A DNA stretch of 64,000 nt, from contig NC_089443.1 in NCBI RefSeq assembly GCF_026210795.1, forward strand, positions 806,001-870,000, in the 5' to 3' direction. This DNA is from Rhizophagus irregularis (Eukaryota; Glomeromycota; Glomeromycetes; Glomerales; Glomeraceae). Within the stretch, counting starts at the first letter, position 1. Each line of letters begins with the position of its first letter. The notes under the pieces are model-generated. The model was not told the origin of the DNA, searched no databases, and worked only from the letters and a program-made list of their open reading frames with translations. This document shows, piece by piece, positions 12,232-24,000 of this stretch. The position numbers and the translations under genes were made by a program.

Positions 12232-12530
12232 AGTAATCCCTGTCGCACTAAGTGTCACTCATGATCACCTTCATACTAATTTTTAAAAATTGCGAGTGAT
12301 TAGCTGAGTTTATAAATGACCGGGAATCTTCGTTTAGTTATTTCCCGGTCTCATATAGATAGCCGGGAAATTACTAATTTTAGTTTAAGATAGTTAAAAT
12401 AGTTAATATTTAATGAGTGACACGCTCCAGGGGATTACCCATTTATTTCCTGGGAAGGAAAACAATAGGGCTTTTTTCCCTTCGGGAAAAAAACCCTATT
12501 ATTTCCAACTCCCCATGAAATAAATAATAC
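12232..12530. mobile_element. Foldback/MITE-like element, copy 2 (truncated, inverted)
   Basis: This is nearly identical to the reverse complement of 6090-6382, including the AGTAATCCC end (one C shorter), the CCGGGAATCTTC block and the central CCCTTCGGGAAAAAAACCCT palindrome. It lacks the second outer arm. It abuts the 3' end of the recombinase region. Confidence 0.75.
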
Positions 12531-13079
12531 TTATAATTTTCGGATTTTAATCTGTTTATAATATTATAATTATGCATATTGTGTAATAAATAATTGATAA
12601 AATATTTTAATTTACTCTGCAATAGGAGATTTATGAGTTTTCCAGTAAATTTGATAAATGGTTTCAATAACAACGAAATTTACATGTTAAAATTTGCATT
12701 TTATTACTAATTTTCCTTTTAATCGTTTCAATTTTGCGTTTTTAAATTTTTAATGACAGTGTTGCAAGAATCTTTAGTGGAAAAATCATGTGTTACACTT
12801 TTTTTATAAGGTTTTATTTAACTTTTTTATTGGACAATTTATTTTCATCAAGAAGCGAAGAAGAGGACTAAAATATACAGCATTATATTTTTTATTGATT
12901 TTCACATGAGATACTCGCCAGTTAGTATCCCTAGTTAATATCTATTGGTTATCTATTGAATCATTTTCTTTACAATCAATTCTTTTCTTTATTTACCTGT
13001 ATTATATTATTATACACAAATAAATATCCAAAAAAATTTTATGAAAAAATTTATATTATATATTGACATATTGTAATTA
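12531..13079. other. Intergenic, nothing recognised
   Basis: AT-rich; the minus-strand frame at 12443-12673 overlaps the foldback palindrome and is not credible as a gene. Confidence 0.5.
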
Positions 13080-14160
13080 ATATTATTTTCGATACACATT
13101 TCTTTAGCTTTAGGATGATTAGCCATTTTTAAATATTCAGCTCCTTGATTTTTATCTTTTACGACACCATTACCACCATTCCAATAAGCTAAATTCTTTT
13201 GAAGCTCTTAAATATTTAAAAAAAGCAGCAACACCAACACCTTGCCATAAACATATTCCATATCTTAATTAGGCGAAAGGATTTCCTTCATTCACAGTTT
13301 CTTTAAATAATTCCACTACGTCTTAATTCTTAATCTTCTATTAATCTGTTGTAATTTGGGAATTTCTTTATCATGATAACAATAATAACCTAACCAATAT
13401 TTTGCTTCAAGACTTGTCGATGAATGATGCTTGAAACTTTCCCACGCTAATCGTCTGTTACTATTTTTGGATTTATGCTCACGAAGCGCATCATCAAATG
13501 AACGGAAGAATCTGGAAAATCTTTTGATTTTGATTACTTGGATTATCATCATTATTTATTATTGGTTCATCAAAACAACCATATTCTGTGAATTCAAAAT
13601 TAAACATAGAAGAATCATATGACATAGATTTTTGTTGATATTTTTATAAAAATCACGACAGATATCAGATATGTTAAGACGCCATATTCCATAGCTTAAA
13701 AAATATTTTTTAAAAAAATGTTATTATCGAATGAATTTTCAATGTATAGACAAATTAATTAATTATAATATTACCTCTAGCTACTATAAATCTCTATTCA
13801 ATAGGTACGTCATTTGAAAATGGTATAGAATATCTTTCCACTAACTCGTTTCCTGATACTAACAAGCATGTCCGCTTTATTAAGATCAGAATGAGGTTTT
13901 TTTAATTCAGCGATCTCCCATAATCATGTTCCAACGCTATATAATTATTATAATAATTTTTTTTTTAAATAAAAAAAATATATATATATATTAATATAAC
14001 TGTATATCAATATACATTATACAAAAAGGGCGTCATAAAAAAATATTACCTGCAAATTTCACATTTAGAATCGTAAGGAACTTTCTTTTTGATAAGGACC
14101 ATCCATAACGGTATAGACGCGTGTCCTCTGGATAAATTATTATACGAGGGCGGATGCATT
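13080..14160 (-). pseudogene. Broken kinase C-lobe plus Sel1 tail
   Basis: On the minus strand this matches the last three exons of gene B. The exon-9-like end is near 14040-14130, where CEI-type coding stops at a splice site. The exon-10-like piece at about 13860-13950 includes MGDR.IKKTSF-like text in a shifted frame and RKRVSGKIFYT. The Sel1-like tail at about 13085-13552 includes ALREHKSKNSNRRLAWESFK and YWLGYYCYHDKEIPKLQQI. Stops and indels interrupt it and no upstream kinase N-lobe is present. It is probably a truncated duplicate of gene B's 3' end. Confidence 0.6.
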
Positions 14161-14340
14161 CTAACCGTGTGGGTCTTGTTGAGATGTAATAACAAAAGAA
14201 AAAGGAAACAGAAAAGGGACACTCACTTACTTTCCAGAGAATTGGCAAATATAAAAGAAGAAAAAACTGCTAATAAATTCGTTATCATTAAAAGAAAAAA
14301 TGAAAATTATCTTATCAAAATCTCATGACTGAGAACCACC

Positions 14341-15455
14341 TAAAAAAAGAAAGAGAACAAACTGTTAACTGTTTGATAAAATATGAACAATTAAAGAAAA
14401 AAAATTGAAAACTTACCAAAATTTTTGTGTCCAGGGACATTGAGAGAACCATCTAAAAGAAAATAAAAAAAATTATTTCATTAAGGATTTTTTTTTTCAA
14501 CAGAAAGTATGAAAAAGTGAGAAAGGAGAAAGAAAAAATGAAAGAAAAAGAAAAGGTAAAGAGGAAAGAAAGGAAAAGGACAAAGAAAAAAATGAAGGAA
14601 AGATGTACAAATATTGAGACGAAGTTTAAAAAAGTTAAAAATAGTTTATTATTATATTAACGAAACAAATTGTAAAATAGTTTAGATCAAACTATAGTTA
14701 TTTTACAATATCATGTGTATCACATGATACATAAGGCTTTTCCCGATGTTAAAAATTATCATATAAAATAAATTTATATAAAATATGAATAAAATAAATT
14801 GGCAGATTCATCGCTAAACAATATTCAATACACCTAAGAAATATCTTAGATTAATTTACTAATTCTCGATGTTATTTACCACCTTAGTTTATTTATTTAT
14901 TTATTTTATGTCAAGCAGTTACCACCTATTTACTGTAATAGTATTTACAACTTCGTAAAGATGTTATTGACAATTTCACGAGATCGTTTGATTGGTAACT
15001 AATCACGGGCGTAATAATTTACTAAACAATGAATCATTTTTCACATTCAAATGTTCAAAAGAAAAAAATTTATTATTATTTTTTTTACAATAAAATAATA
15101 ATTATTATTTTTAAATGAATAATTATTCAGATTAAATCAAATTACAAAAAATTGAGATACTATAAAATTTATACAATTACAATAACTTTTTTTAGAAATT
15201 AAAATCTTAGTGTTATATAATTTGATTCAAATGATTCTTTAATTTTTGAAAGAAGAAACAAATCTCATTTTAACATTTTAAGGATTGCCTTACTAACTCA
15301 ACACATCTATCTATAGTAATCTTTAGCTGTATATAAAAATATCTTGTTTATCAAAAATTTCATAATTATAGTTACAAAGAAATGTTTAAACAATAGTCTG
15401 AGACAATGCTAAAATAATATGAAATTGTTTTACAAAAAAGTATTGAATAAAATTG
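14341..15455. other. Intergenic with GA-rich tract
   Basis: Mostly non-coding. Bases about 14490-14640 are a polypurine tract (GAAAG/AAAGGA repeats) that could encode lysine/glutamate-rich peptide on the plus strand, but stops interrupt it. A short LINE-tail-like insertion lies at 14885-14918. Confidence 0.5.
14876..14927 (-). mobile_element. Ultra-short LINE-tail-like insertion
   Basis: TTTATTTATTTATTTATTTT followed by ATGTCAAGCAG is flanked by a direct repeat, TTACCACCT (14876-14884 and 14919-14927). Read on the minus strand it is ...TGACATAAAATAAATAAATA, like the 3' tail of a severely 5'-truncated non-LTR element. Related cores are at 57,553 and 60,980. Confidence 0.5.
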
Positions 15456-15469
15456 GAATTATGAAAATT

Positions 15470-15690
15470 TAGCGGTCTTTATAGATAATTTTGGCCAAAT
15501 TTGTAATTCTGGCCGAAAATTAATATCACGTGACACCGAAAAAATAGTTTAGCCACCGGGTAAAAATTTTTATTGGCCAAGCATAATGGCGAAAATTTAA
15601 TGTTACACAAATTTGTAATTCCGGCCGGCGTTATGAATACTGGCCAGAATTATTGCCGATCAGTTGTAAATCAAATCGGGTCTTTTTTGT
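15470..15690. repeat. GGCCAAATTTGTAATTC repeat cluster
   Basis: GGCCAAATTTGTAATTCTGG is followed by AAATTTGTAATTCCGGCC and TACTGGCCAGAATTATTGCC within about 200 bp, in both orientations. It looks like the subterminal zone of an old TIR element. Similar GGCC(A/G)GAATT motifs occur near 2.94 kb and 35.0-35.2 kb. Confidence 0.4.
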
Positions 15691-15809
15691 GTAACCCGGA
15701 TGATGGTTTTCATCCGAATCGAAGCACTACATAAGATACCATACACATGATGAATTTTTTGTCCGTATTGTCGGTAGTGATGTTTTGTGTAACACTTGGT
15801 TAGACCCTG

Positions 15810-16195
15810 TATGGAAAGCCGTCCTTGACAAAAGGTTGATATCCAGACATCATGTTGGATAATGTCTAGAGTATCATGTCAAATATATATAGAATAATGT
15901 TTGTACATCATTCAACATGATGCTCAAGCATCAACCGACATGATGTCTTAGACATCATGTTACCAAATATAGTAAATTTTATTTTGTGTAACTTATAAAT
16001 ATACTATATTTGGTAATTTGATCAGCATGATGTCTAGACATCATGTCGGTTGATGTCTTTCACATCATGTTAAATAATATACAAACATCATCCTACATAT
16101 ATCAAACATGATGTCTAGACATACCATCATGATGTCTAAACATTATATTTCATGATGTTTGGACATCAACCTTTTGTCAAGGACGGCTTTCCATA
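15810..16195. mobile_element. Foldback MITE built from ACATGATGTC motifs
   Basis: The ends are TATGGAAAGCCGTCCTTGAC and its reverse complement. The element folds back over its whole 386 bp. The interior contains many copies of ACATCATGT/ACATGATGTC and a central pair ACCAAATATAGTAAAT / ATACTATATTTGGT. Flanks show either a TA duplication or a 6-bp direct repeat ACCCTG (15804-15809 and 16196-16201). No coding capacity. Confidence 0.75.
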
Positions 16196-16404
16196 ACCCT
16201 GCTTCAAATTTTTTATTGGCTACATTATATTTGGGAAGTTCACCTAATTTTATAGTAATGATCATCCCAATTTTTTGCATGGCTATATAGAATTTACATT
16301 TCAAAAAACGTGTACTTGTCGGATAAAATTATTGGCTATTGGTCATGCCCTATGTAAATCTTTTTTATTTTATATACAGTAGTCTCAAAATTAAATTAAT
16401 AAGG
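16196..16404. other. Spacer upstream of kinase relic
   Basis: AT-rich DNA between the foldback element and a kinase pseudogene. No feature recognised. Confidence 0.4.
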
Positions 16405-17815
16405 ATGAGTAAATGTCAGGTATGTGGTCAAAAATTTTTTGCTTATTGTAAACCGTGCAACTCTGTACATTTTCATAATAATTTTGTACATTGAACCAGC
16501 AGTGATTCAAGTCTTGACAAACTTATTTAAAATTCTCAACTCAATACAGCGAATCATGGAAATTAAATACTCAAATCTTGAAAATATTGAACTTATTGTT
16601 CATGGCGGGTTTGGGAGTGTTTATAAAGCAGTTTGGAAAGATGGTCCAATTGTGGAGGATAAACAAGCTTGGGATTTGAATAAATCTGAATGGTGATGGG
16701 AAAATAAAAAGGAAGTGGCAGTAAAGAAATTTCAGAATATGACTAATGTCAGCTCAGATTTTTTAAATGAGGTGGTTAAATTATTTTTTTCATGTACTAT
16801 GAAGAAAACAAATATTCACACAAAATAATTTAAAAATTTTGCAGGTTAATTCTAATCTAAAAATAAATAGTAAAACAGGTGGCCTTGAATTATTCAAATT
16901 TATGGAGTGACTCGTGATCCACAAAATGGAGAATACGCTATTGTTATTGAATTCAAAAATGGTGGTAATCTAGGGAAAATTATTAAAAAAAATCACAGTA
17001 ATCTAACTTGGAAAGACATCATAGAAATATTAAGCAGAATTAGCGAAGGACTGGATTCTATTTATGATTCAAAATACTATCTACACAGTGGCAACATCTT
17101 GAATGAAATTTACTCTGATAATATTATCGGATCAGTAATTTCAGATTTTGGTCTGTGTATCAAAGTTCTACAGACAAAATACTATATGGTGTCTTACCAT
17201 TTGTCTCACCAGAGGTTTTACTTGGTAAAGAGTTCACTAAAGCAGCAGTTATTTATGAGTTTGGAATGATAATGTCAGAATTGATTAGTGGTGAACACCT
17301 TTTGTTAATAGGGAGTATGATGAGAATTTGGCTTTAGCCATTTGTTATGGTCAACGTCCACAAATTCCAGAATATACACCTGAACCATATGCTAAATTAA
17401 TGAACATTGTTGGGATCCTATTTCTACCAATCGTCCAATGGCCAAGGAGTTGCGAAAAGCATTTTATAAATTATTACTAGATTTAGATTTTGATGAATTT
17501 GAATTTAGCAAAGATGAATCGATCAAAGTTAATGAGGATAAATCAAGTGAATTTAATGATGATGAATTAATAAGGGTGAATCAATCGAACTTAGCGAAAA
17601 TGTTAGCAAAAACGAATCAAGTAAACTTAGCAAGGATCGTAAGCTACAAATTAAGGAAACATTTAGCCAGAAAAGCGAAAATAAATGGCAAGCACAATTA
17701 GCAGAATTGGCTACTAATCCAACACTCATGAAAAGATCGCAAAATATGCTTACCAGTAAATGACTCGGTTATTCATTGTATCTTTCTCGAAAATTTACTG
17801 TTGACGAAAGAATAA
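16405..17815 (+). pseudogene. Broken TKL-type protein kinase
   Basis: The N-terminal region at 16405-16490 reads CQVCGQKFFAYCKPCNSVHF, the CxxC...CxxC zinc-ribbon-like start that also opens gene D. The glycine loop (HGGFGSVYKAVW) lies at about 16600-16640 and the ATP lysine segment (EVAVKKF) at about 16710. After an intron, the hinge and C-lobe follow at 16860-17340: VIEFKNGGNLGKIIKKN, SDFGLC, YGVLPFVSPEVLLGKEFTK. The catalytic HRD segment is lost: IYDSKYYLHSGNIL has only the distal HSGNIL. Several frame changes (about 16480, 17160, 17330, 17410) break it. The tail at 17438-17760 is a charged, repeat-like region (SIKVNEDKSSEF, ELIRVNQSNLAK). Confidence 0.7.
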
Positions 17816-18053
17816 ACTAAAATTAACTGACTAATAAGACTTGCATATATTTAAACGAAGAAAAATTTCATAATTTCTCAATTAACAATTTATGTATGTA
17901 GTAGAAAATTTTATTTTTGGAAGTACAAATTTTACGTATTATGTATAATCAATAGCAAATAATAATATAATTTTGTACATTTTATTTGAAATAAACCAGA
18001 TATTTGAATATTACTTATAAAGTTTCTAAATGTATTGAATAACATAAAAATAT
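17816..18053. other. Convergent 3' spacer
   Basis: Short AT-rich interval between the plus-strand kinase relic and the 3' end of gene B. Minus-strand AATAAA-like stretches near 17985 could serve as a polyadenylation signal for gene B. Confidence 0.35.
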
Positions 18054-21000
18054 TTAAAAAATGATATTATTTTTAATACACATTTCTTTAGCTTTTAAAT
18101 GATTTTTTAAAGCAGCTTCTTTTAAATATTTAGCACCCCTCTCCCTATCTTGTTCAATACCATTACCACCATTTAAATAAGCTTTTCCAATAACATACAT
18201 AGCAGCAGAATTTCCTTGATTAGCAGATAATTTTAAATATTTAAGAGCTTCAAAAGAATTAGCACTTATACCTTCACCTTGCCATAAACATATTCCATAT
18301 CTTAATTGAGCAGAAGGATTTCCTTTATCAGCAGTTTCTTTAAATATTTCTACAGCAATTCTAACCCTTTCATCTTTACTAATTTTTTGTAATTCAGGAA
18401 CTTCTTCATGATAATAATAATAACCAACCATATATTTTGCGTAAATATCGATTACAGAATGATATTTAAAACTTTGCCAAGCTAATTGTTTATTTCCATT
18501 TTTTGATTTATGAGCACGAATAGCATCTTCAACAGTAAGAATTGTAATGGAAGTCATCGTACTTTGATTATCATCAATTGATGATAAATTTTCATCATAA
18601 TCTTCAGTACAATCATCTAATGTAGAGAATTTGGAATAATCTTTACTCAATTTATGAAGTTTATGACAAATTTTTGATATTTTAGGACGACATGCTGGTT
18701 CATGTAACATAGCTAATAAATAACATTTTAAATATATTAATAAATCATTATATTTCGTTTTTTTTTTAAAAAAAATAATAATTATTATTATTATTTTAAA
18801 CTTACCAGTTCTAATTAAATTTTTCCAATCATCTGGTATACCATCTGAAAATGGTAAATTATATCTTTCATTAACACGATTTCTAATACCAACAAGGATT
18901 TCAGATTTATTAAGATCAGAATGAGGTTTTTTCAATTCAGCGATTTCCCATAATAATGCTCCAACACTACATAATATTAAAAAAATAGGTTAAATAAATA
19001 ATTAATAGTTACATGATAATATATGATTCATACCTGTATATTTCACACTTTAAATCATAGGGAACTTTTTCCTTTTTTGTATTGTTATCTGTTAATAATT
19101 TTTCAGGAGCCATGTATCTTACATTTTCAATATTAGGCGATATATTTCTAGTAAGATCATAGAATTTCTTACTTGAACCGAAATTTGTTATTTTTATTTT
19201 CTCATTTATATTTACTAAAATGTTTGCCGACTGAATGTCATGATGAAGAATCTAAAAAAAGAAGAAAAAATAGTGAAAATGAATTAATAAAGAATCATGA
19301 GAATTATGAGAATTACTATTTTTTTGAAGATCATTCAAAAATCTTTCATTTATTTTTACCTGACAATCGTTAAGATAAGAAATACCACAACAAATGTCCA
19401 AAGCAAATCTAATTTTTGTTTCCCAATTCATCTTATCTTTATAATTAGTATAATATTCATGTAAATTACCAAGTTCCATCCATTCAGTAACCAAATAAAA
19501 TTTCGAATTTTCTTGAGCAACACCAAAAAATCTTATTATATTATTCGTATTTTTTAATTCTTTAAGAATATTAACTTGTCTTCTAATTTCAATTTGAGAT
19601 TCATCAGAAGGAGAATTTGTAGTATTATTTGAAAATTCTTTAAAACAAAATTCTTGAATAATATTATCATCAGAAGATAAAGTACGTTTTTCAATCCTTC
19701 TTGAAGGACAAATTTTAGTCCTTTGATAATCATTACCATCCAGTAAAGGTTCATTCACTTCTAATAATTTAAAATCTGAAGAATCCAAAACTTTATTCTG
19801 TTTACTCTGTTTTTGAAATTCCTTATTTCTTTCAGCTAAAGAATCCATATCTTTTAAAAACTTTTGTTGAGATTGTTTATCATCAGAAACTCCATAAACA
19901 TTTACTAATAATTTCTTTATCTCCCTTGTCTCATTTTTAATTACTTTAAATTCATCAATAGCTTGGATGGTAAAGGGAAAATTTAAACTATTCATATATC
20001 CATCAAATTCAGTTGTAAGTTCAGAAAAAGTTTCTTCAATATTATTGGTTAATAAAAATTTCCGATATTTACCCAATTGACTTATTTCTTCTATAAAATT
20101 TTTTATCCTTTTTATACATTTAATAAAATCTTTAAATAAATTTAAATTTCCTTGTTTATAAAAAAATTTTTCATTCTCAGTTTTTCTAATATATAAATCT
20201 TCTACAGTTACCATAGCACAATTGCATCTTTGTAAAAGAAAACTACATAATTCTTTATGATGTTCAGCTTTTTCATATAATGATACAATCTCTTTTCTTA
20301 AAGCAAGGAATGATTTAATTAGAGGAGTAAATTCTTCAATATTTTGTGTTATACTACATACTTCTTTAAACATTAAATTTGATACTAAATCCAGATTAGC
20401 AGTTGTATCAGAAGTATTTTTACGAGTCAAGTCCACTATATTATCTATACTCATCATCTTAAATCTATTTAATTCATTATCTTCTTGAGATGGAATATAA
20501 TTTGAGTTCAAGCTAGTTTCTTGTGGAAATAATTTTTGATTATTATCAAATACTGGATTAGAATATGTTGAATGTGTTGAAATTGTTGAAAAATTTGAAT
20601 ATGTCGAATATGATGGTAAAGGACTTGAAATGGTTTGTTGTTGATAAGTATTTGAAAAATCTAAATCCATAGGTGGCTCATCTATTCTAAGTTTAAAACG
20701 AGGAAGATGTTCTGATGCTTGATCATCATCATCTTTGCTACGCTTTTTACCCTTATCTTTAATATGTGCATTTGGATTATCTTCGCCTGATGATTCTTTG
20801 ATAAAATTTTCATTATCTAAAATATGACCAATTAAGTTTAAATAAAATTCTTTTTCTTCATTATCAATCTTTAAATTTTTATATTTTGAAGATAAAATAG
20901 AAATACGTATGTCAATACTTATTAAAGGATCAGTATCATTATCATTATCAACAGAAATTACCGTGTTTGAATTTGGAATGTTTAAATTTAACTCATTATA

Positions 21001-24000
21001 AATGATTTGTAAACTAATAGTGCTCTTCGACCATCCAACAAATTTAACATCCATAAGTCCACAATTTGTCGTTGAACAATAAATATTAACAGAAATCGTA
21101 TCTTCTTGAGATAATTGATAAGAAGTTCTAATGGAATAGTATGAGTTATCAGGTTGTAATGTAATATAATCTCTCATATAATAAACTTGCAACTCTCGGT
21201 TCTTTGGACTAAATACTGATAATTCTGAAGGTTTTCCAATAATCATCCATAAAATATAGCATTCAGTTATATTGATCTTTGAATTATTTACATTTAGAGT
21301 TTTTATCATTGCAGAAAATCCATTAATATCATATAATCCAAATGTAATAAAAAAATCTGATTTTAAGTTTTCTTTTTTATCCTTTGAAATAATTGATCCA
21401 AAAACTTCATAATTTCCGTTTTCCAATGACGGTTTTACATTTATTCGTTTAAAATGTTCAGTATTATTAATATCTAAATCTTTTAAGTCAACAGTTCCCG
21501 TCATTATAATTTTAAGTTTATCTTGGTTGTTTAATACAATATTTATTTTATATTTCTGTTTTTCTTCAAGAATATCATACAAAGAGATTATTTTATCAAA
21601 TTTAACAATTTCCAAATCATCATTTGTATTTTGAATCCAGCTATATAAATCATTGATTTCAATAACGTTTCCTTTTTTTGTTAGAAGATACTTAATCTTC
21701 AACTTATCCAGATGAGACTTTATCGATTCAAATAGGGGTATTTCTAAAAGAGACTTTTCGAAAGTAAATGATGATGGATTTGGTAAAATATTTTTAAGTG
21801 ACTTCCCTAAGACAATATTTAATGGAAAAAAATATCCGTATTCATCAAATACATTTTGTAAAGACGTATGTGGCTTCATACTTTCAAGTGCTTCTTCTAT
21901 AGCTTGTTTAAAATTTCCCGAAGCTTTAATATCACCTCTATTTAACAAAATTTCGTATCTTTCACAATTTATCATAAGATGCATATAATCACAATAACTT
22001 AAATCAACAGATTTAGCAGATTTTTTAATAAATGGCAATAATGTCATGTCTTCGTTAATCATATTAAATGCTAAGAATTCTTCCAAGGTGGGCGTCGGTT
22101 TTATAAATTCCAAATATGATTTATCGCTTGAGTTCACTTTGGGAACGTTAATAAAGTCAATAGCAATTTTCTTGTTATTTTCTAATTCAAAATGTTTACT
22201 AATTATTAGACCTTGAACAAGATGAAGTTCCTTAATCCACCTAGCTAGATTAACATATATATAGTCTTTAACCCATTCTTCTAAACTTAATTCCCCTTTG
22301 AAATTAGCAACTCCAGGTTGTTTTTCATTTGATGATGATGTCGATGATGATGTACCGAATCTTAATTCAGAAATGGGAACGAGATTCCTATACGAAATTA
22401 TACTGGCCATATTTTTTTGGTATAAATTATTTATCCAATTGATTAATTTTGAAGGAGTATCTATTTCTTCTTCTTCTAACGTTGTTATTTTTGGAAAGAA
22501 CTTCATGGCAGATAAATTACTAAATGGATTCTCTTTTCTATATCTAGCTGAATCATATGCCCAAGTTAAGAAAGAGACAAAGAGATCAATTTGTCGAGAA
22601 GTTGCTGATTTAAGACCATCGATAAATAATTTGCCACCAATTAAGATTCTTTTTGAGAATATATGACCATACATTTCATATAATGCCACATCATCATCCA
22701 TAAAGTTCGAATAAGATTCAGATAAATCAGCTGTATAAGTGATTTCAGCAACAGGAAAATTAATACAGATATCAGATGGTTGTAGAGATTCGTTAAATTC
22801 AACGCAATCTTCATCAGAATTAAAACTTAATAAATTTGTATTGGAGCTACGATCGTTTATAAAAGTATACACTAAAGGATGTCCTTCATACAAACTCATA
22901 TTCAATTCGCCACTCTCAACTAATACAGCTTGTTTACTAGGTTCTATTCTGCACCCATCCAAGAATAATCCGTAATTTAATTTAAAATGTTGAATTATGT
23001 GTTGCGACGATACCATTGATTCCAAAATCATAATAATTTTCTGAATCGTCGGTCTTTTTTCTGGGTCACCGTCCCAACACTCTAAAAATAATTCAATTTT
23101 TTTTTTAATTTATATATATAATTTATAAATTAAATATGGAATAATTACTTACTTGTATAAAGATTAGAATATTTCTCAGGTGTACGCTCTATTATTCCTT
23201 TTCTTAACCCTTTTTCAATTTTCATAGCTAAAGGTGAATCATACTCATCATCAGCAAAAGGTTTTTTTCCACTTGATAATTCCCAAAATATTACTCCAAG
23301 GCTATAAATATCACTTTTTTCATTCAAATCAAATTTTTTTATTTGCTTTCCTCCTTTATGTGCATCCATAGAATTTTCTTTAATGTTGATACATCGTGGA
23401 TCAGTATAAGGAATTGTGTCGAATGAATTTATAGAAGTTCGACTAACATCTTTAATACGTCTACTTAATCCAGAATCTGCTAATCTTATGGAATTTTGTT
23501 GTATAAGTATACTGTTTGAATGTAGATCTTTATGTACCATTTCTCTTTCATGCAAATATCTTATTGCATTTGATAATTGAAGAGCTAATCTGTATTTGTC
23601 CAGCCAATTTAACGAAGGGAAATTCTCCTTTAGATAATTACGAAGCGTATCTCCTTCCGCATATTCTGTTATCAGTAAATATTCGCCTAAAAAAAAAAAA
23701 TTTCGAAAAAATTTTTAAATTTTAAACTTACAATTGCATGTCTCATAACATTTCCAAACCCTTTTAAAAGGACAATTTACCCAAATCTGTTTTAGTTATC
23801 CCAAACAATTTTATCATCACATTACTTAAGTCAACTTCCCGATGTAATTTTATCTATAATGAATGAAATATCAAAATTTTTCTTAACACAATTAAAATTT
23901 AAACACTCTCCATTTAGTTACTTACCTCGTGTACAGCTTCTTTAGCAATAGCATCATCTTTTAAATTAAATAATTTCAACGCTACACATTTTCCATTTCG

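Noticed and set aside
14033..14328. Overlapping frames on both strands
   Set aside because: They coincide with the kinase/Sel1 relic and purine-rich DNA; no independent family signal.
22298..22975. Two plus-strand frames inside gene B
   Set aside because: They lie antisense to the MACPF-like coding exon, which has clear homology to gene D.
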